Below the pieces are notes generated by a model. That model did not search any database and was not told the DNA's origin. It worked only from the letters and a program-made list of their open reading frames with translations. A DNA stretch of 64,000 nt, from positions 186,001-250,000 of the forward strand of contig JAUIRK010000971.1 of assembly GCA_030549495.1 (NCBI GenBank). The letters are read 5' to 3'. Position numbers and translations under genes: made by a program. Positions 47,651 to 59,675 of the stretch are shown here, one piece after another. Position 1 is the stretch's first letter. Each line of letters begins with the position of its first letter. The DNA comes from Nectonema munidae. Its lineage: Eukaryota > Nematomorpha > Nectonematoida > Nectonematidae.

Positions 47651-49160
47651 AGACAGACAGACACACACACAGACGCTAGCTTATTATAATATAGATATGT
47701 TTTAACATCAATTACTTTTTTGCTACAGTAAAGAATATCAAATTCTTTAGCTTGTAGGATATTGTATAGCATATCTGTTTGGGTGAACAAATAAAAAAAA
47801 ACTTCAAATAAAAAAACATTTTCTGGAAGTTCCAAAAAAGATTTTAAAAAAACCTCTACCTCTAACTGTATCTTCACTGTCCCATTTCTCATCATTTTCA
47901 AGCATATCATAATAAAAGTCAAATTTCTTTTCTAAATTTATAAACAGTGTTGCAAAGAATAGAAGTGAAGTTACATCTTGTGAGTGCAACTGAGGGCAGT
48001 TTTCTTTTTACAAAGTCATGTAAAAAATAAACTCTCTTAGAATACTTGGAAAATACGATGTGAGGCTACTCAATGTATGAAAAAATTGCCTACAAACTTT
48101 AATTTTTGATAAACTTTACTGTAAAATTAAATTCAGAAGATGAGCATAACAATGTGTAAATAATGCAAAAGGGTAAATATTTGTACTTTTTTTTTGTAGT
48201 CCATTGATGTGACCACTCATTACACACGCTCCATTATAAGTTTGACCAACTAATTTCGAACCAATTTCATACTCATTCAAAATATTTGCAACGTGTTTGA
48301 AAAGTCCTTCTGAAGTTCTGTCAGCACTCACAACTGTAAAGCCTGTAAACCTCTCATAAACTTTTTCTTCTAAAACAAATCTGAAAACGGTGGATAATTG
48401 AGATTTACACACAATATGAGAAGACTCATCTAAAATTATTTAAATTTATTTCTTCTTTTATATGAGCTCTCAAAGTATTTGCAATGGCTTTAATTATGTC
48501 ATTTTGTATAGTAAGAGATGTACCTTGGAAAACTTTAGACTCGGTTAAATACTCATTCAATAAAGGGTCGTAATTTTTAATAACTTCTAAAAGCTCAACG
48601 TAGTTTCCACGATTTAAAGAAGAATCAAGTTCAGAAAGTCCTCTGAAAGCTCAATTTTTTTTTTAGCCAAAAAACACCCAACGTCAACTAAGCGTTTGAA
48701 TACTTCACTGTTTTTTACTATTTCATTGTGTTTCTTGATTTCTTCGTTCTTCTGACTCTCAAAGAGGATGTCGATTCTTTGATGCCCAAATACCTTCAAG
48801 TTCAAAGAAGCTTCTATGTGATTTCGTGATTTTTCATGTTCTTTTGTGAAGTGGACAAATGATTTAGATTTATGAATCCTTTTTTGTTCCAAACACTTAA
48901 CTCTTTAGCAAATAATAAACATGGCCAACAGAATAAAGCAGACTTTTTATTACACCCTGTTAAGCATTCAACAGTTTGGTATTGCAAAACAGAAAAATGT
49001 CGAATATACGATGTATTTTTATCTTTGTGTTTTACGGTCAATTTAGGCAAAAAGGAAGTGGTTTTCCAGCTTGAACTATTTGTTTTTTTTCTTCGAATGT
49101 GCGCAATGAAAAAGGCTTTTCAATTAAATCATTTACAACAAAATCTATTTGTCTAAAAAA

Positions 49161-49651
49161 AGATCATATGAAGAAATATTTAGTAAGATAAATGGCCAAA
49201 CCAAAATCTCAGTATTACTTCAGGGATTGAATCAAACATTTTAAAAGTTATAACATTTAAAAAAATAAAAGCTCTTATTAGAATGATTAAGAAAGATTGT
49301 CCAAGTTTTTTTCTCATCTAATTTTCACTCTTTTGCATTTTGGTAAATTTTTATGATTTTTTCAAGCATACAAATTATAAATGACTTTTCCAATAAAGGG
49401 TTGAAGAATTCTTTTCAAACTTGGCAGTTGTGAAATCATCAAAATCTTTATCGATAAAGTTTTAAAATGTGAAAAACGTTTACAAAGACTTGACAATCCA
49501 TCCGATCCAAGGCTGTTAAGCATGAGGGACACAAGAACAGTTTATTTAAATGTTAATCCAAAATTTTTTTGTTAAATATAAAATCAAAAAAGATAAAATG
49601 ATTAATTTAAAATTTGGCATTTAAATTAAATTTTATAACTTATATTCCGGT
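49161..49651. other. AT-rich intergenic DNA
   Basis: Nothing recognised. It may contain the decayed 5' end of the hAT element. Confidence 0.4.
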
Positions 49652-50152
49652 AGGACTTTTTACCCAAATACACACAAATATACCCAAATACACCCAAATA
49701 TGTTCTTTATTTACAAATAAGAACTTGAAATTAAAAATAATATTAAATAAATGCTTAAAATAAAAAGATGCACAGATAGTTTGAACGAGAGCTGGTAATA
49801 GAGTATTGTTATATATTTTTATGTGACCCATTTTCTTGCCAGGCCACAGATATTAGTAATTATTTAAATTAAAAAATTATTTTGTGTTATCAAACTTACT
49901 ATTATAAAATAATTATATTATTATTTATAAATAATTATTATATTTTAAGTTATTATTATAATATAAACAATTTTAATTAAAAAAAATAGATTAATTTTTT
50001 ATAATTCAATATCAAATTTAAAATTTTATATTAGTTTTATCCTGATAATAATTCTTATATGTATATTTAACTTATTCTTTTAATATTTAAATTTATTTTC
50101 ATCTGTTTGGGTGTATTTGGGTATATTTGGGTGTATTTGGGTAAAAAGTCCT
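49652..50152. mobile_element. 501 bp inverted-repeat element with ~48 bp periodic termini
   Basis: The left end AGGACTTTTTACCCAAATAC continues as repeated CCCAAATA words. The right end is its inverse, finishing GGGTAAAAAGTCCT. The two ends match almost perfectly over about 48 bp, and each is built from four to five ACCCAAATAC-type decamers. The centre is nearly pure A/T. No transposase; superfamily unknown. Confidence 0.85.
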
Positions 50153-51370
50153 TAATATTCAACTATTTTTGACCAAGTTTAACTTTGATATAATAATTAA
50201 AATAAATTTAAAAATTATTGTAATATAATAAAAATAAACTTTGAAATAATTTAGTCCAATTGATTAAAACATAAAGCGATATTAAAAAAACGTAGGTAGC
50301 CTATATAATAATATAAACTTACTCCTACTCTTCACACGAGCTAAGTCTTCAACACTTTTCTCTCCTCACTACTAAAGCCAACTGTAGGCAAAAACTTACT
50401 TAGAAATAAACTTTGTTCTCAATAAATTGTTTGCAATACGTTCTTTTATAATAATAAATTATTTTCTCAAGTTTGCAAGGAATATAACTTCTAATTAGCT
50501 ATATAATAAGAAAAATAAATTATAATTTTCATCCTTTATGCATAATTTACAAAATATACATTATGGATTGAAGGTTCAACGCATAATATAACGAGAGCAT
50601 TAAAATTGTTCAACCAAAAATTCTGTAAATTTTCAAAAGCCTTACTTGGTGACAGATTTAGTTAAGTTTTATGTACGAGATAAAATGCAAAAAGGCTGAT
50701 TTTATCTAAAATAATAAACTTAAACTACAAAAACGGGTTAATAAACAATTCAGATTTGTGATGATCAATAGTATAATTTGGTGCTGTGAAAAGCCCGCAC
50801 AAGTGATCTGACAGATAAAGCATATGTTTTATACACTTATAAGTCATAAACGTTGTCCTTTATTTTCTTCTAGATACAGAGACGTGATGCGTAGCAGTGA
50901 GGAAGTGTGATGAAAAAATTACAGTTTGACGTAAAGCGTTCGAAAAGACTTAAGCACTACCCCATCAATACAAACTTGTGTCGTATTTCTATTTTGTTTT
51001 TCCTTGCTCTAATACGCTACGTCTTCATGTGAATAATACAGTTTTGAATACTGGCATATGGTGTGCTTCAGAAAATATAACGCCTTTCAACTTCTTATAT
51101 AACTAATGTAAAGTAGCAGTGATAGGAAAAAATCACATATAAAATATATCATTGTAGATATGAAGCGTGCGCCTGAGACATAGCGCAACTTCACTTAATA
51201 TAAGTTTAAATATCATTTCATTCATACTATTGGCTATATTATGTCTTGAAAAGTAAATAAGAAGAGTTTAACAAATCAAACAACTTTAACTGCAAGAAAT
51301 TATAAGGTGTGTGCCGCATACATTGCACACTGTGAATATACGCCTCTGTTAGGTAGATATATGGTTTTTT
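50153..51370. other. AT-rich intergenic DNA
   Basis: No gene recognised. Confidence 0.45.
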
Positions 51371-51960
51371 CTAAAAGAAAAAAGATTTACATCCTAAATT
51401 CTTTTTGAATAATAATGAAATTAAAAAAGTTTCAAAAATGAAATTTTTAGGTGTCACTTTAAATGAGAACTTAAATTGGAAAATGCATAGAAAGAACATT
51501 TCTATAAAAATATCTAGACATTTAGGAAGCTTTAAAAAATTAAGTTCATATCTCCAACCAAAAATCAGGAAGTTACTTTTTTCTTCATTTGAATTCTTCC
51601 ATATAGAGTATTGCAATTTGATTTGGGCGATGGAGCGCTCCCCATTACTATGTAAAACTAAGAAATTTATAATTAAATTTTATAATTTTTTTCATCGTGA
51701 CAATGACAGTTCATTACATGAGCTCAAAGTGTATCAATTATATATTTATTAATGTTTTACTTTAAAAATCATCTTAAATGTAGACCTTTTAAATTTCTTT
51801 TTCAAAGTAACTTTGATATTCTTTGTTATGGAACTAGACAAAATGTAAAAATACATATTTCAAGATTTAGGAAAAAAAGCAATTTTACATTCCATTTTAC
51901 TATTTCGCATAAAACTTGTGAATAAAACTTTTACAGTTAACCAGAGAACCTTAAAATTAT
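51371..51960 (+). mobile_element. LINE reverse transcriptase C-terminal fragment
   Basis: Residues coded at 51405-51752 include KMKFLGVTLNENLNWKMH, then ISIKISRHLGSFKKLSSYL, then SSFEFFHIEYCNLIWA. This is the thumb region (KFLGV.LD..L.W..H; L..S.....YC...W) that follows the catalytic domain in Jockey/CR1-type LINEs. Weaker homology (TRQNVKIHISRF) continues in another frame to about 51930. The catalytic motifs and endonuclease are missing (5' truncation, as usual for LINEs). It is not the continuation of the fragment at 23140-23500, which is on the other strand and far away. Confidence 0.78.
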
Positions 51961-53361
51961 CATTAAAAATCTCAATAAAGGAATATTACCTTTAATTGAA
52001 TTTTTTTACATTTGCTCATAGTGTTATCAACTATATTTTGTCATATTTATCTAAAACATAACATATAAATTTATATATTAATACTTTATGTTTTGTCGTT
52101 TATATGAACTTTAACCCTTAAATAAATCTTTCGTCTTTCTTTCTTTTATATATACCACTCATTCCTTTTTATATATAATTTTTATTATGGAACATAAGGT
52201 TGCACTATATTATATATTACTATAAATTATATAGATTGATTATAATTTATTAATCCAACGCTTATTTAAAGTGTTCTATAAAATTTTATTGGCCTCATGG
52301 TAAGAGCGTATGTTCTCGATTCAAATGGTCTATAGTAGATGCTCGTTTTAGAAGTATAGTTTCTTGGCTAGAAAATAATGAAAGTTGAAATTTTGTTATG
52401 AATAAACTGGTAAGGTTTTAGAAAATAATCTTTCTCACTGAATTCTAAATTATATTCCGAATACATTTGAACACATCTATAAATGTTATCTTTTGTTGAA
52501 AAAAATCCAAAGATAATCTTAAAGCCAGACCAAAGGATATGTTGATAGGGTTCTAAGTTCGAAAACAAATTATAACATCCATCAAAAGATCAACAAGAGA
52601 TATCTAATGATTTTGTAAATTTTTCTAATAAGAAGAAGTATGTTATCTATATTTTTCTCCTCGTCATCTTTTTATAAGGGGCATATCCTTTTTAACAGGC
52701 AAAGGCCGAGTGTTAATATGCCATAAAGATTGACAAATTCTACACATGAATTACTGAGTTTTATTTCAAAAAGGAGTTGAATCTATATTAGAATTTGATA
52801 AAACTTATTATTTAGTATCATTTTTGTAATAATAACAGTTTTTGAAATCTTCAGATTATTAATAAAAATATTAAGAAAATTAAATACTTTTTTTTCTCCA
52901 TTTTGATTAAAACCTTTGAAATTTTTGATGATATGTGTTAACTTATTTTTAGCAATGATTATTTTTATTCAAAAAAAACATTACCTTATATTGGCATGGT
53001 TCAAGAAACAGATTTAATTAAGTATTTTGATATTTTATTATGAACCAGACTCAAATAAAATTTTTATAAATTTGATAATTAATGAAAATGGAATAATAAA
53101 TTCTTGCTCCAAATATGAATTTTTTTTCGAAAATAGAGAATTTTTAAAATATTTATACTTCTAAAGTTAAATTCTTTAAAAAAGTGATTGAATGATGGCA
53201 CAGTTTGTAAGACACCAGAAAAAAACATAAATAAATCCTTGTAATAATTATATCCAATAAGCAATTTATCTTAAAATTAAAAAAATTTTTTTTTTAATAT
53301 AATTTTAATTATTTTTTGTTTAATATTTTTTAAGTTTAAACTTCTTGGTTTAAACTTTCAG
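51961..53361. other. AT-rich DNA upstream of the MAD-like exons
   Basis: No coding exon recognised. A short stretch at about 52290-52320 (CATGGTAAGAGCG ... TTCTCGATTC) is weakly tRNA-like. Confidence 0.35.
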
Positions 53362-53433
53362 TCTTACATCTGATGATGAATTTAGATATCCTGTTAAAGG
53401 CTGCAGAATATGTTGAAAATGGCAATCCTAAGG
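53362..53433 (+). CDS. Candidate first coding exon of a MAD/MXD/MNT-like repressor
   Basis: An acceptor (AAACTTTCAG) ends at 53361 and a donor (AAGG/GTAAAC) starts at 53434. Translation from the ATG at 53373 gives MMNLDILLKAAEYVENGNPK plus one base. N-(L/I)-x-x-LL-x-AA-x-(Y/F)-(L/V)-E is the pattern of the Sin3-interaction amphipathic helix at the N-terminus of MAD/MXD and MNT proteins. These bind DNA with MAX and recruit Sin3 corepressor in the nucleus. The exon before it would be 5' UTR. The call rests on about 13 residues and correct splice sites. The bHLH-zipper exons were not found. Confidence 0.4.
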
Positions 53434-53508
53434 GTAAACATTAAAGATTTTAATTAATTTATTTTGCAAATAAGTTTACCTTATTTTTATTTCGAATCAA
53501 CTTCACAG

Positions 53509-53575
53509 AACATAATAATTCTTCTGAAAATTTAGTTGAAGCGCCTATTAAATCTCGAAAATCTATTACCAAAAA
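53509..53575 (+). CDS. Candidate second coding exon of the MAD-like gene
   Basis: It follows a 75-bp intron with clean borders (GTAAAC ... CTTCACAG) and ends at a strong donor (AAAAA/GTAAGC). The phase carries over from the previous exon (G+AA = E) and the frame is open: EHNNSSENLVEAPIKSRKSI then TK, ending in phase 2. A polar linker with a basic run would lie just before the bHLH in this family. The next exon is not identified. It could lie far downstream or outside the window. Confidence 0.4.
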
Positions 53576-54692
53576 GTAAGCTTAATTTTTAAAGTTTAAT
53601 CTTATTTTTGTATTTTGTAAATGTGAAGAAATGATCATTATATATTGTATAAGAATACTGGTCTTATCAAAAAATTCTAGACGAAAAACTAATAATTCCA
53701 TTTAAAAAGTCTAACTTTTAAGATATACTATATTTTTCTATTAACTATATTTCTATTTTTAATCTCTTATGATTATAGATGTTATTTATGATTATAGAGA
53801 TTAAGATATGAATAATGCTACTTTTTGTGTTTTATGATTCGCTATCCACACCAATGTTGTATATATATTCAATATTGTGATAAATTATAAATACCTCGCT
53901 AAAACGTAAAGATATTGGTACAAAAGTAGTATAACTTTTGTAAAGACTCACGATTTCTATAAACCTATTAAAAAATTTCTAATATCATGATATAATGCAG
54001 GGATCGGACAATTACAGTTTTCCAGGCAATGTCTAGTTCTTACCTATACTTTTAAATAATAAGAGTAGTTATTATGATACAAAAACCATCTTAGTAAAAA
54101 AAATTAAATTTATTTTTGTTTATCTTAAAGCTCATTTTTTACCAAAATTTTTGTGTCTAAATTAAAATTCCTACTGACTAAAATAAAGTTCTTTTGTTAA
54201 TACATTAATAAATATTCTATTATGTGAGCTCGTATTTTAATAAAAATAAGATTATATAACGTATTTTTTTTTAATTTTTGTGAAAAGCTATTTTGGCGCT
54301 TCATTCTTAATGGTTTGCTTAGCCTTGATGTCTAATCCTAAATATAATGTCCATCTCTATTTATATGAAAATTATTTTGAATCATCTTATTTAACGATGA
54401 AAATTTGTAAGCTTATTTTCATACTTATAAATACAGTACACTAAAACTGGGCTTACATGATGTAGAGGAGGGATCGGTGTGGGCTGCCCACTAATATTTT
54501 AAGCATGGTAGCTAATTTTATCTCTTAATTCTTTATTTTCATTTTCTCTTTTACCATTGTATCATCGCCATTATCACAACAATAATATAATTTTTAAGCT
54601 ATTTTGGAATTAATTTAGGAATCTATTGATTCAAAAATTTTCACAGTTAAAATCGTTTAAGCATTTTTTATATGAACATTAAATCTATTATG
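53576..54692. other. AT-rich DNA, possibly intron of the MAD-like gene
   Basis: No exon or transposon end recognised. Confidence 0.4.
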
Positions 54693-55019
54693 TAGAGATG
54701 TATCGGATGTGAATTTTTTTGTATCCGCGAATGCGGATATCATATTTGACTTCTTAGCGGATTGGTATGCAGATGTCAGAATTAATTTTTTAGCGGATAT
54801 CATAATTATTATTCTAACTAAACTCAAGTTTTATACTTAAAATTTAAAGAGAAGATATTACTGTATATGTGTTATCATAAAGAAATATTTGTAAAAATTT
54901 TGGATAAAGTAAAAATTACGGATGCAGATTTTATTGCGGATGAAACTTAAATGATCCGCCTATAAGGATGTTAAGAAGATGTAAATTTTTCACGGATGCG
55001 GATATCCAATACATCTCTA
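54693..55019. mobile_element. 327 bp hAT-like MITE with perfect 8-bp TSD
   Basis: Ends TAGAGATGTATCGGAT and ATCCAATACATCTCTA are inverted copies with one mismatch. The exact 8-bp repeat CTATTATG flanks it (54685-54692 and 55020-55027). The interior is rich in GCGGAT/ATCCGC words. Non-coding. A degenerate relative lies at 43440-43690. Confidence 0.92.
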
Positions 55020-58000
55020 CTATTATGGTAAAAATACAGTCAATGCTTATATTTCAGACTTTATCCATTTAGATAGTCTTTTGTAAAACTGGCTATTTGA
55101 AATGGAATTTTACCTATCTTTTTGATAGCCTGAGTTTCAGGCGAAGTCGGTATTCATAAAGAATAAAATAAAAGAATAGGTTATAAAAGAAATAAAGATA
55201 TATTCCTTATTTAACTTCTTGATTTTTGAAAAAGGAAAGAAAAAGTATTCGAATTTTCAACCACTATGCTCTTTATCAAGAATGGAGTGATGAGGGGTGA
55301 TAAGAATTAAAAAAATCAACTTCGTAAACTTTTTTATCACCTCTTATAACACCATTTTTGATAAAGATCGTAACGGTTTAAAATTCCAATTGGTAAAGTT
55401 GAGAATTTATACAAAGAACATACTCTTATTTCTTTTATTTTATTTCATATCTTTTTATTCCGAACAGGTCTTTTAATTTTAATTGAGATGAAATTTACTG
55501 TGAACACACTAATAATAATTAAAAAATATATAAAATGGGTGAAAAATTGATTTTCTTACAAATACGGTCAAACTGCCGCCTAAATCACCAGCTGAGGTGT
55601 TACATTCAATATAGAATCTTGGATTTGGATTGTCTATATATTATATAGTAAAATCCCGTTTTTGAAGTTTGGGAGAGGGGAGACTAAAAACTTGGGCACA
55701 AACTTCGAATTTGGCGATTGGGATGATGGGCGATAATAATGGGAAAATGTTAGAAACATTTGTGAGAATTGTTCTTGTGATTCGATAAGGATAAGGAAGA
55801 TTTTGTTTTCTTTTTATCAATAAATACTTGAAAAATATTAACAAGATATACGTGCTTGTAATCGTGCATTTTTATCTGCGTGATTAACACGTTAACAACT
55901 ATGATAACCAGACGATATCTAACTTAAATCAGAAGATTTATAAAAAGCATTTAAACGCAGACGATTTTATTTTTGTAAAGTTGGCAATAATCGGCTCTGA
56001 TTGTCTACCGTTTAAAGAAAAGTAACTCATCCAGGCAAACGGAACAATTAACTGTTGTTATAGATCGCTGAGACGGCAATTTCCTTTGAGATAAACGAAT
56101 ATTTGACTTGACTGGTTTCGTTACAATTCGATTTTAGTGCATATATTTGCCATTTTTACCTATATAATAGATGGGTATTGGAGAGATATCAAGTAATGTA
56201 TGAGAAATATTTATGGAAATTTTAATCTGCCAAAGTTTTAAGACTACACTATTCAGAATTATAAATGTAAGTATTGCAACCAGGATATTAATTTTTCTCT
56301 AAATTTTTGATTCTACCAAACGTTTTCAAGCACGAATCTTACAACAATTATGATCCAGGACTTCCAAAAATTTTTATGATATCCCCTAATTTTTACAACA
56401 CATTTCCATTTCCCATATGTAACTATTAAATGTATTAATTAATTTTATTAGTGCTTTAAGTTTTCTTTTTTGGCGAACATGTTATAAGTTTTTATTTTAT
56501 TTTTTCACTCTATATCGGATAATATTCTGATCAATCGTGTCGCTAATTACCTTGGCGTACCAAGAGGCCCAAATGAAAATTATTTCACGGAGGGGGGTAA
56601 GTGGGGAACTTTTTTTTTTATAATTTTTAAAATTTTATGTAAATGAACAAGTCTTTAAGACTTAACCGTTAAAAAAATATGGAACGTCTACTCACAAGCC
56701 AAACAAGTTTTTTAAATGATATAAAATTGAGAAAATTAACAATCATTTGCGGAACCAAAGCCTTTTCCGACCCCCTTGAAATCGCATTGTGGGAAGGGGG
56801 GGGGGTCGTCCCTCCCGGGTGTGCGTCCCTGCTATATATATACCTGTATTCTTAAATTTTTGGGCTTATTGAAGTGTTATTTGGAATTTTAAGGGGCGGC
56901 AAAATTAGCATACGCCCTAGGCCACCTTAAAAATAGAGGTACCCCGCTGCTAATACCTGAAACTTTTTCGTCTGCCAAGATTTTACCTGATTTTGGGCAG
57001 GCTGCGATCGCCTTTAATTAAACGCTGATGATACAATATGTTAGTTTTGTGCTTAAAAAGGTTTTAGGGATCGGAAAATTACAGAATATAAATTGATGTG
57101 GTTTTAGTACGTTTGAAAACTGGGAATTTAAAGCAACCCATACAATCTTACCACATTGAATCGATTCATTAATTACTAATGTATAATGTCTCACTGAATT
57201 TTTTGATAGATATGAAGAACATCATAAATGTGATGTCACAAACGAATTTACATACGATAACAATTTGATCAAAGACTCTATTGAAATTAAATATGGATAA
57301 ATCAGGGTTTAAAAGTGTTACATTATATGAGACATCTAAAACTAAAATGAAACTATCTCATATACATTATAATATAATAACTATCTGCTTTGCGTTTCTC
57401 ATCTTCAAGGCACACCTGGTCTCATTCAGAGCTTCATGAATTTTTTACTAGAGTTGAAAAAGTACAGCTAGTTAAGTACCTCAGTTCTTTTAGAGTACAT
57501 AATTTTTTTTAAAGGCAAACTCTAACGAAAAATATCGAGTTTATTCGTTTTTGGATATTTTTCTAATTTTATACGATTTAACATTTTCTTGAGAAATTAG
57601 AGTAATTAATATATTAATATTATAAATAATAATTAAGATAAGATAATTTATTTATTAGAAAACTGAAAATGATCGTATTGTGACATTATTCATAGATTAA
57701 ATACTCACACAGATAAGTTATTTGAATATCCAAGAAAGAGACGAACAAAGGGCAGGTGAAACTGAAAGTTTGAAGTTAACTGCTACATAATTTCTACATT
57801 AATATTTTGTGATCACTGTTCAATAATAATAATAATACTCAAAACTGATCTCACATTCTCTTTTATGTGATATTGCAAAACACGGAGACATTGATATCAA
57901 GGCCTCTTCATAAGACGGAACAGAATTTATAACACAAAAGCCGGATAGATGGTCAAAGAAATAAAAACATCCAAATATTTTATATTGAAATTATCCATCT

Positions 58001-59021
58001 TTTTTTATTACCTTAAATAAATCAAAACGGTAAGGTGATGGCATCGACTGATACGTAGAATTTGGCTATCGAGCTAGCCTCCCGAATCGCATGGTATCTA
58101 TGAATATTCATTTGGTTATCATAATACCTTCTATCAAAAAGATATAACATAGCTGAACTTCTTATATATCGTCTACATTCTATCTTTTTATATTCATGTT
58201 AATGTGTTTGTTCATACATCGAATATTTCAGATTACATTCTTTCAATATTTATACATCAATCATTATCTCGCCACATGAACTCTTAAAGATGGAATTTCA
58301 AAAACTCTCATTTACATCCATGCATCTTTTTTATGTTTGCTTTTTCTTGGTTTCAGTAGGATTTAATATTTGAGTGTGAACTGCATTTTGGTTGTTCACA
58401 AATATCAAGGAATGGTTTGAAACTCCGTTTTAATTGGACAATTTAAGGTGGCAAATTATGATCGTCTAAAATGATACATTTATGCATACTTTAGTCTGTC
58501 AAGCCTTTTTAGAACTGTTTTGTCTCCCATGTTGTATTGCCAGACCACTGACGTAAGTGAAAGCTCCTAATTTTTTTTAGTATTTCAAACATTAATTCTG
58601 AGGTGGAATAGCTGATTTTTTAGGCTAATTTTTGAGCATAGCTTAGTTATAGCCACTCTTTCAAGATTTTGAATGCAAGTGGTTGCGATGAAGTAATAAT
58701 GTATAGTATTTTCATTTAAAAAGACATTTCATGCTTTTCATTCAACAATATCTTTTCATTCTCTTCTCATTTCGCTCTTATCATCATCCTTGATTCTAAA
58801 GTCATTTTCAAGGTAACGGAAAAATGTATCATAATTTTAATGATGCAGTTTGCTGTCATATCCACTCGCTTGATTTCAATCTTATCATTCATTTCATTTG
58901 TTATTCTTGCACTCACGAGATCATGTGCCGCCTCCGCCTCCACAACGAATTTTACAAAAGTCATAAAATGTATGCAGTGTTTGCGTACGCAGTCAGTTTG
59001 TGTAATGGCCCGTCTTTTCAT
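55020..59021. other. Intergenic or intronic DNA, mostly AT-rich
   Basis: A G/C-rich repeat-like patch lies at 56550-56960 (GGCGTACCAAGAGGCCC, a poly-G run, GTGCGTCCCTGC), probably decayed MITE ends. At 57410-57512 an acceptor plus a 33-codon frame happens to fit phase 2 of the MAD-like exons, but its sequence is not bHLH-like. Nothing else recognised. Confidence 0.35.
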
Positions 59022-59049
59022 GTAATGACTAAAAATTTTTAGTCATTAC
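59022..59049. repeat. Perfect 28-bp palindrome
   Basis: GTAATGACTAAAAA is followed directly by its reverse complement TTTTTAGTCATTAC. A second palindromic word GTGTAATTACTAATTACAC lies about 40 bp further on. Flanking sequence shows no long inverted arms. Confidence 0.9.
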
Positions 59050-59446
59050 GCGAAATAGCAAATCGGCAATTCAACTAGGCATTTTGTGTAATTACTAATT
59101 ACACTTGTGAGTTCACGTATGATTGATTATATGTATACAGTTCGAATGTAAATAATAACATATTATACATGCGCATTCGCAGTATTTAATTTATTTAGTG
59201 TGCACTTCACATTATTTAGCTTCTTCTTCCTTGCATTAATGCTTTTTTGCTTTGTTAAAACTGCACATTTTATGCTCTTTGTAGATGAAAAGGCTTTTTT
59301 TAGTGTATATTATATATTTAAAATTTAGTGCTTCTCTAATTTCCATTACTTAATTAGCCTATTTTTATTGAGAGAGAGACCTTTCTTTTAATCCTTTGTT
59401 TATCGCACTATATTGTTTGTGTGTACCGTTTAATTCAAGAATCTTT

Positions 59447-59656
59447 GGTACTTTCCTGTTATCGCCCCACCACCCATAGCTCTTCTACCACGATAAATAT
59501 TCTTGTATTGTTTTAACCTAACCTACATTAAACTTACTATATATCATTAATCAAAACCTTTTTCATAGAAAAAAAAGCCCATAAATGGAAAATACTTCCT
59601 AACTTTTCCCTGTTTTATAACATTTTGGGGTGGTGGGGCGATAACAGGAAAGTACC
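59447..59656. mobile_element. 210 bp inverted-repeat element with 8-bp TSD
   Basis: The termini GGTACTTTCCTGTTATCGCC... and its inverse are perfect over about 29 bp. The 8-bp repeat GAATCTTT flanks the element (59439-59446 and 59657-59664). An 8-bp target fits hAT- or P-type transposition, but the terminal sequence is not a usual hAT one. Non-coding. Confidence 0.9.
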
Positions 59657-59675
59657 GAATCTTTTATATACAGTT

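Larger units (their letters stand above)
47165..47695 (-). mobile_element. Non-autonomous Helitron inserted in the hAT transposase
   Basis: On the minus strand it starts TCTATATTATAATAAGCTAG (from 47695) followed by GTCTGTGTGTGTGTCTGTCTG, a typical animal Helitron 5' end. It ends with a GC-rich hairpin-prone CCACGGGACCGGCTAG, giving the CTRR terminus at 47168-47165. It sits exactly between A and T with no target duplication. Across the insertion the hAT frame reads ...DVKT-Y-LLNKKQT..., so removal joins the coding sequence in frame. The 531 bp has no Rep/helicase. Confidence 0.9.
46790..49160 (-). mobile_element. hAT-superfamily transposase relic (ZMYM1/TTF-DUF4371 type), split by a Helitron
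   Basis: Reading 49160 down to 46790 gives the order expected. An N-terminal stretch near 49060-49140 reads IEKPFSLRTF. A TTF-type zinc-finger region follows (TGCNKKSALFCWPCLLFAKE, then HLSTSQKN, 48814-49050). Next are HEKSRNHIEASLNLKVF and the DUF4371-like middle (VGCFLAKKK). The catalytic RNase H-like part at 48116-48412 has FTGFTVVSADRTSEG, LVGQTYNGACVMSG and FALFTHCYAHLLNL. The dimerisation tail near 46860-46920 reads LTIPCTTAAVERSFSTIKK. Several stops and frame changes interrupt the frame outside the Helitron. A 2.4 kb dead copy; the terminal repeats were not located. Confidence 0.85.

Noticed and set aside
52280-52325. tRNA-like CATGGTAAGAGCG...TTCTCGATTC
   Set aside because: The arms do not pair and the spacing between boxes is too short for a tRNA.
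53368-53420. CTGATGATGAA as a hammerhead core
   Set aside because: The sequence fits coding exons with splice sites, and the stem and GAAA geometry is absent.
57410-57512. Possible third exon of the MAD-like gene (acceptor plus 33 open codons in the right phase)
   Set aside because: The peptide (HTWSHSELHEFFTRVEKVQL...) does not carry the basic-helix-loop-helix pattern and ends in a stop; the phase match can be chance.
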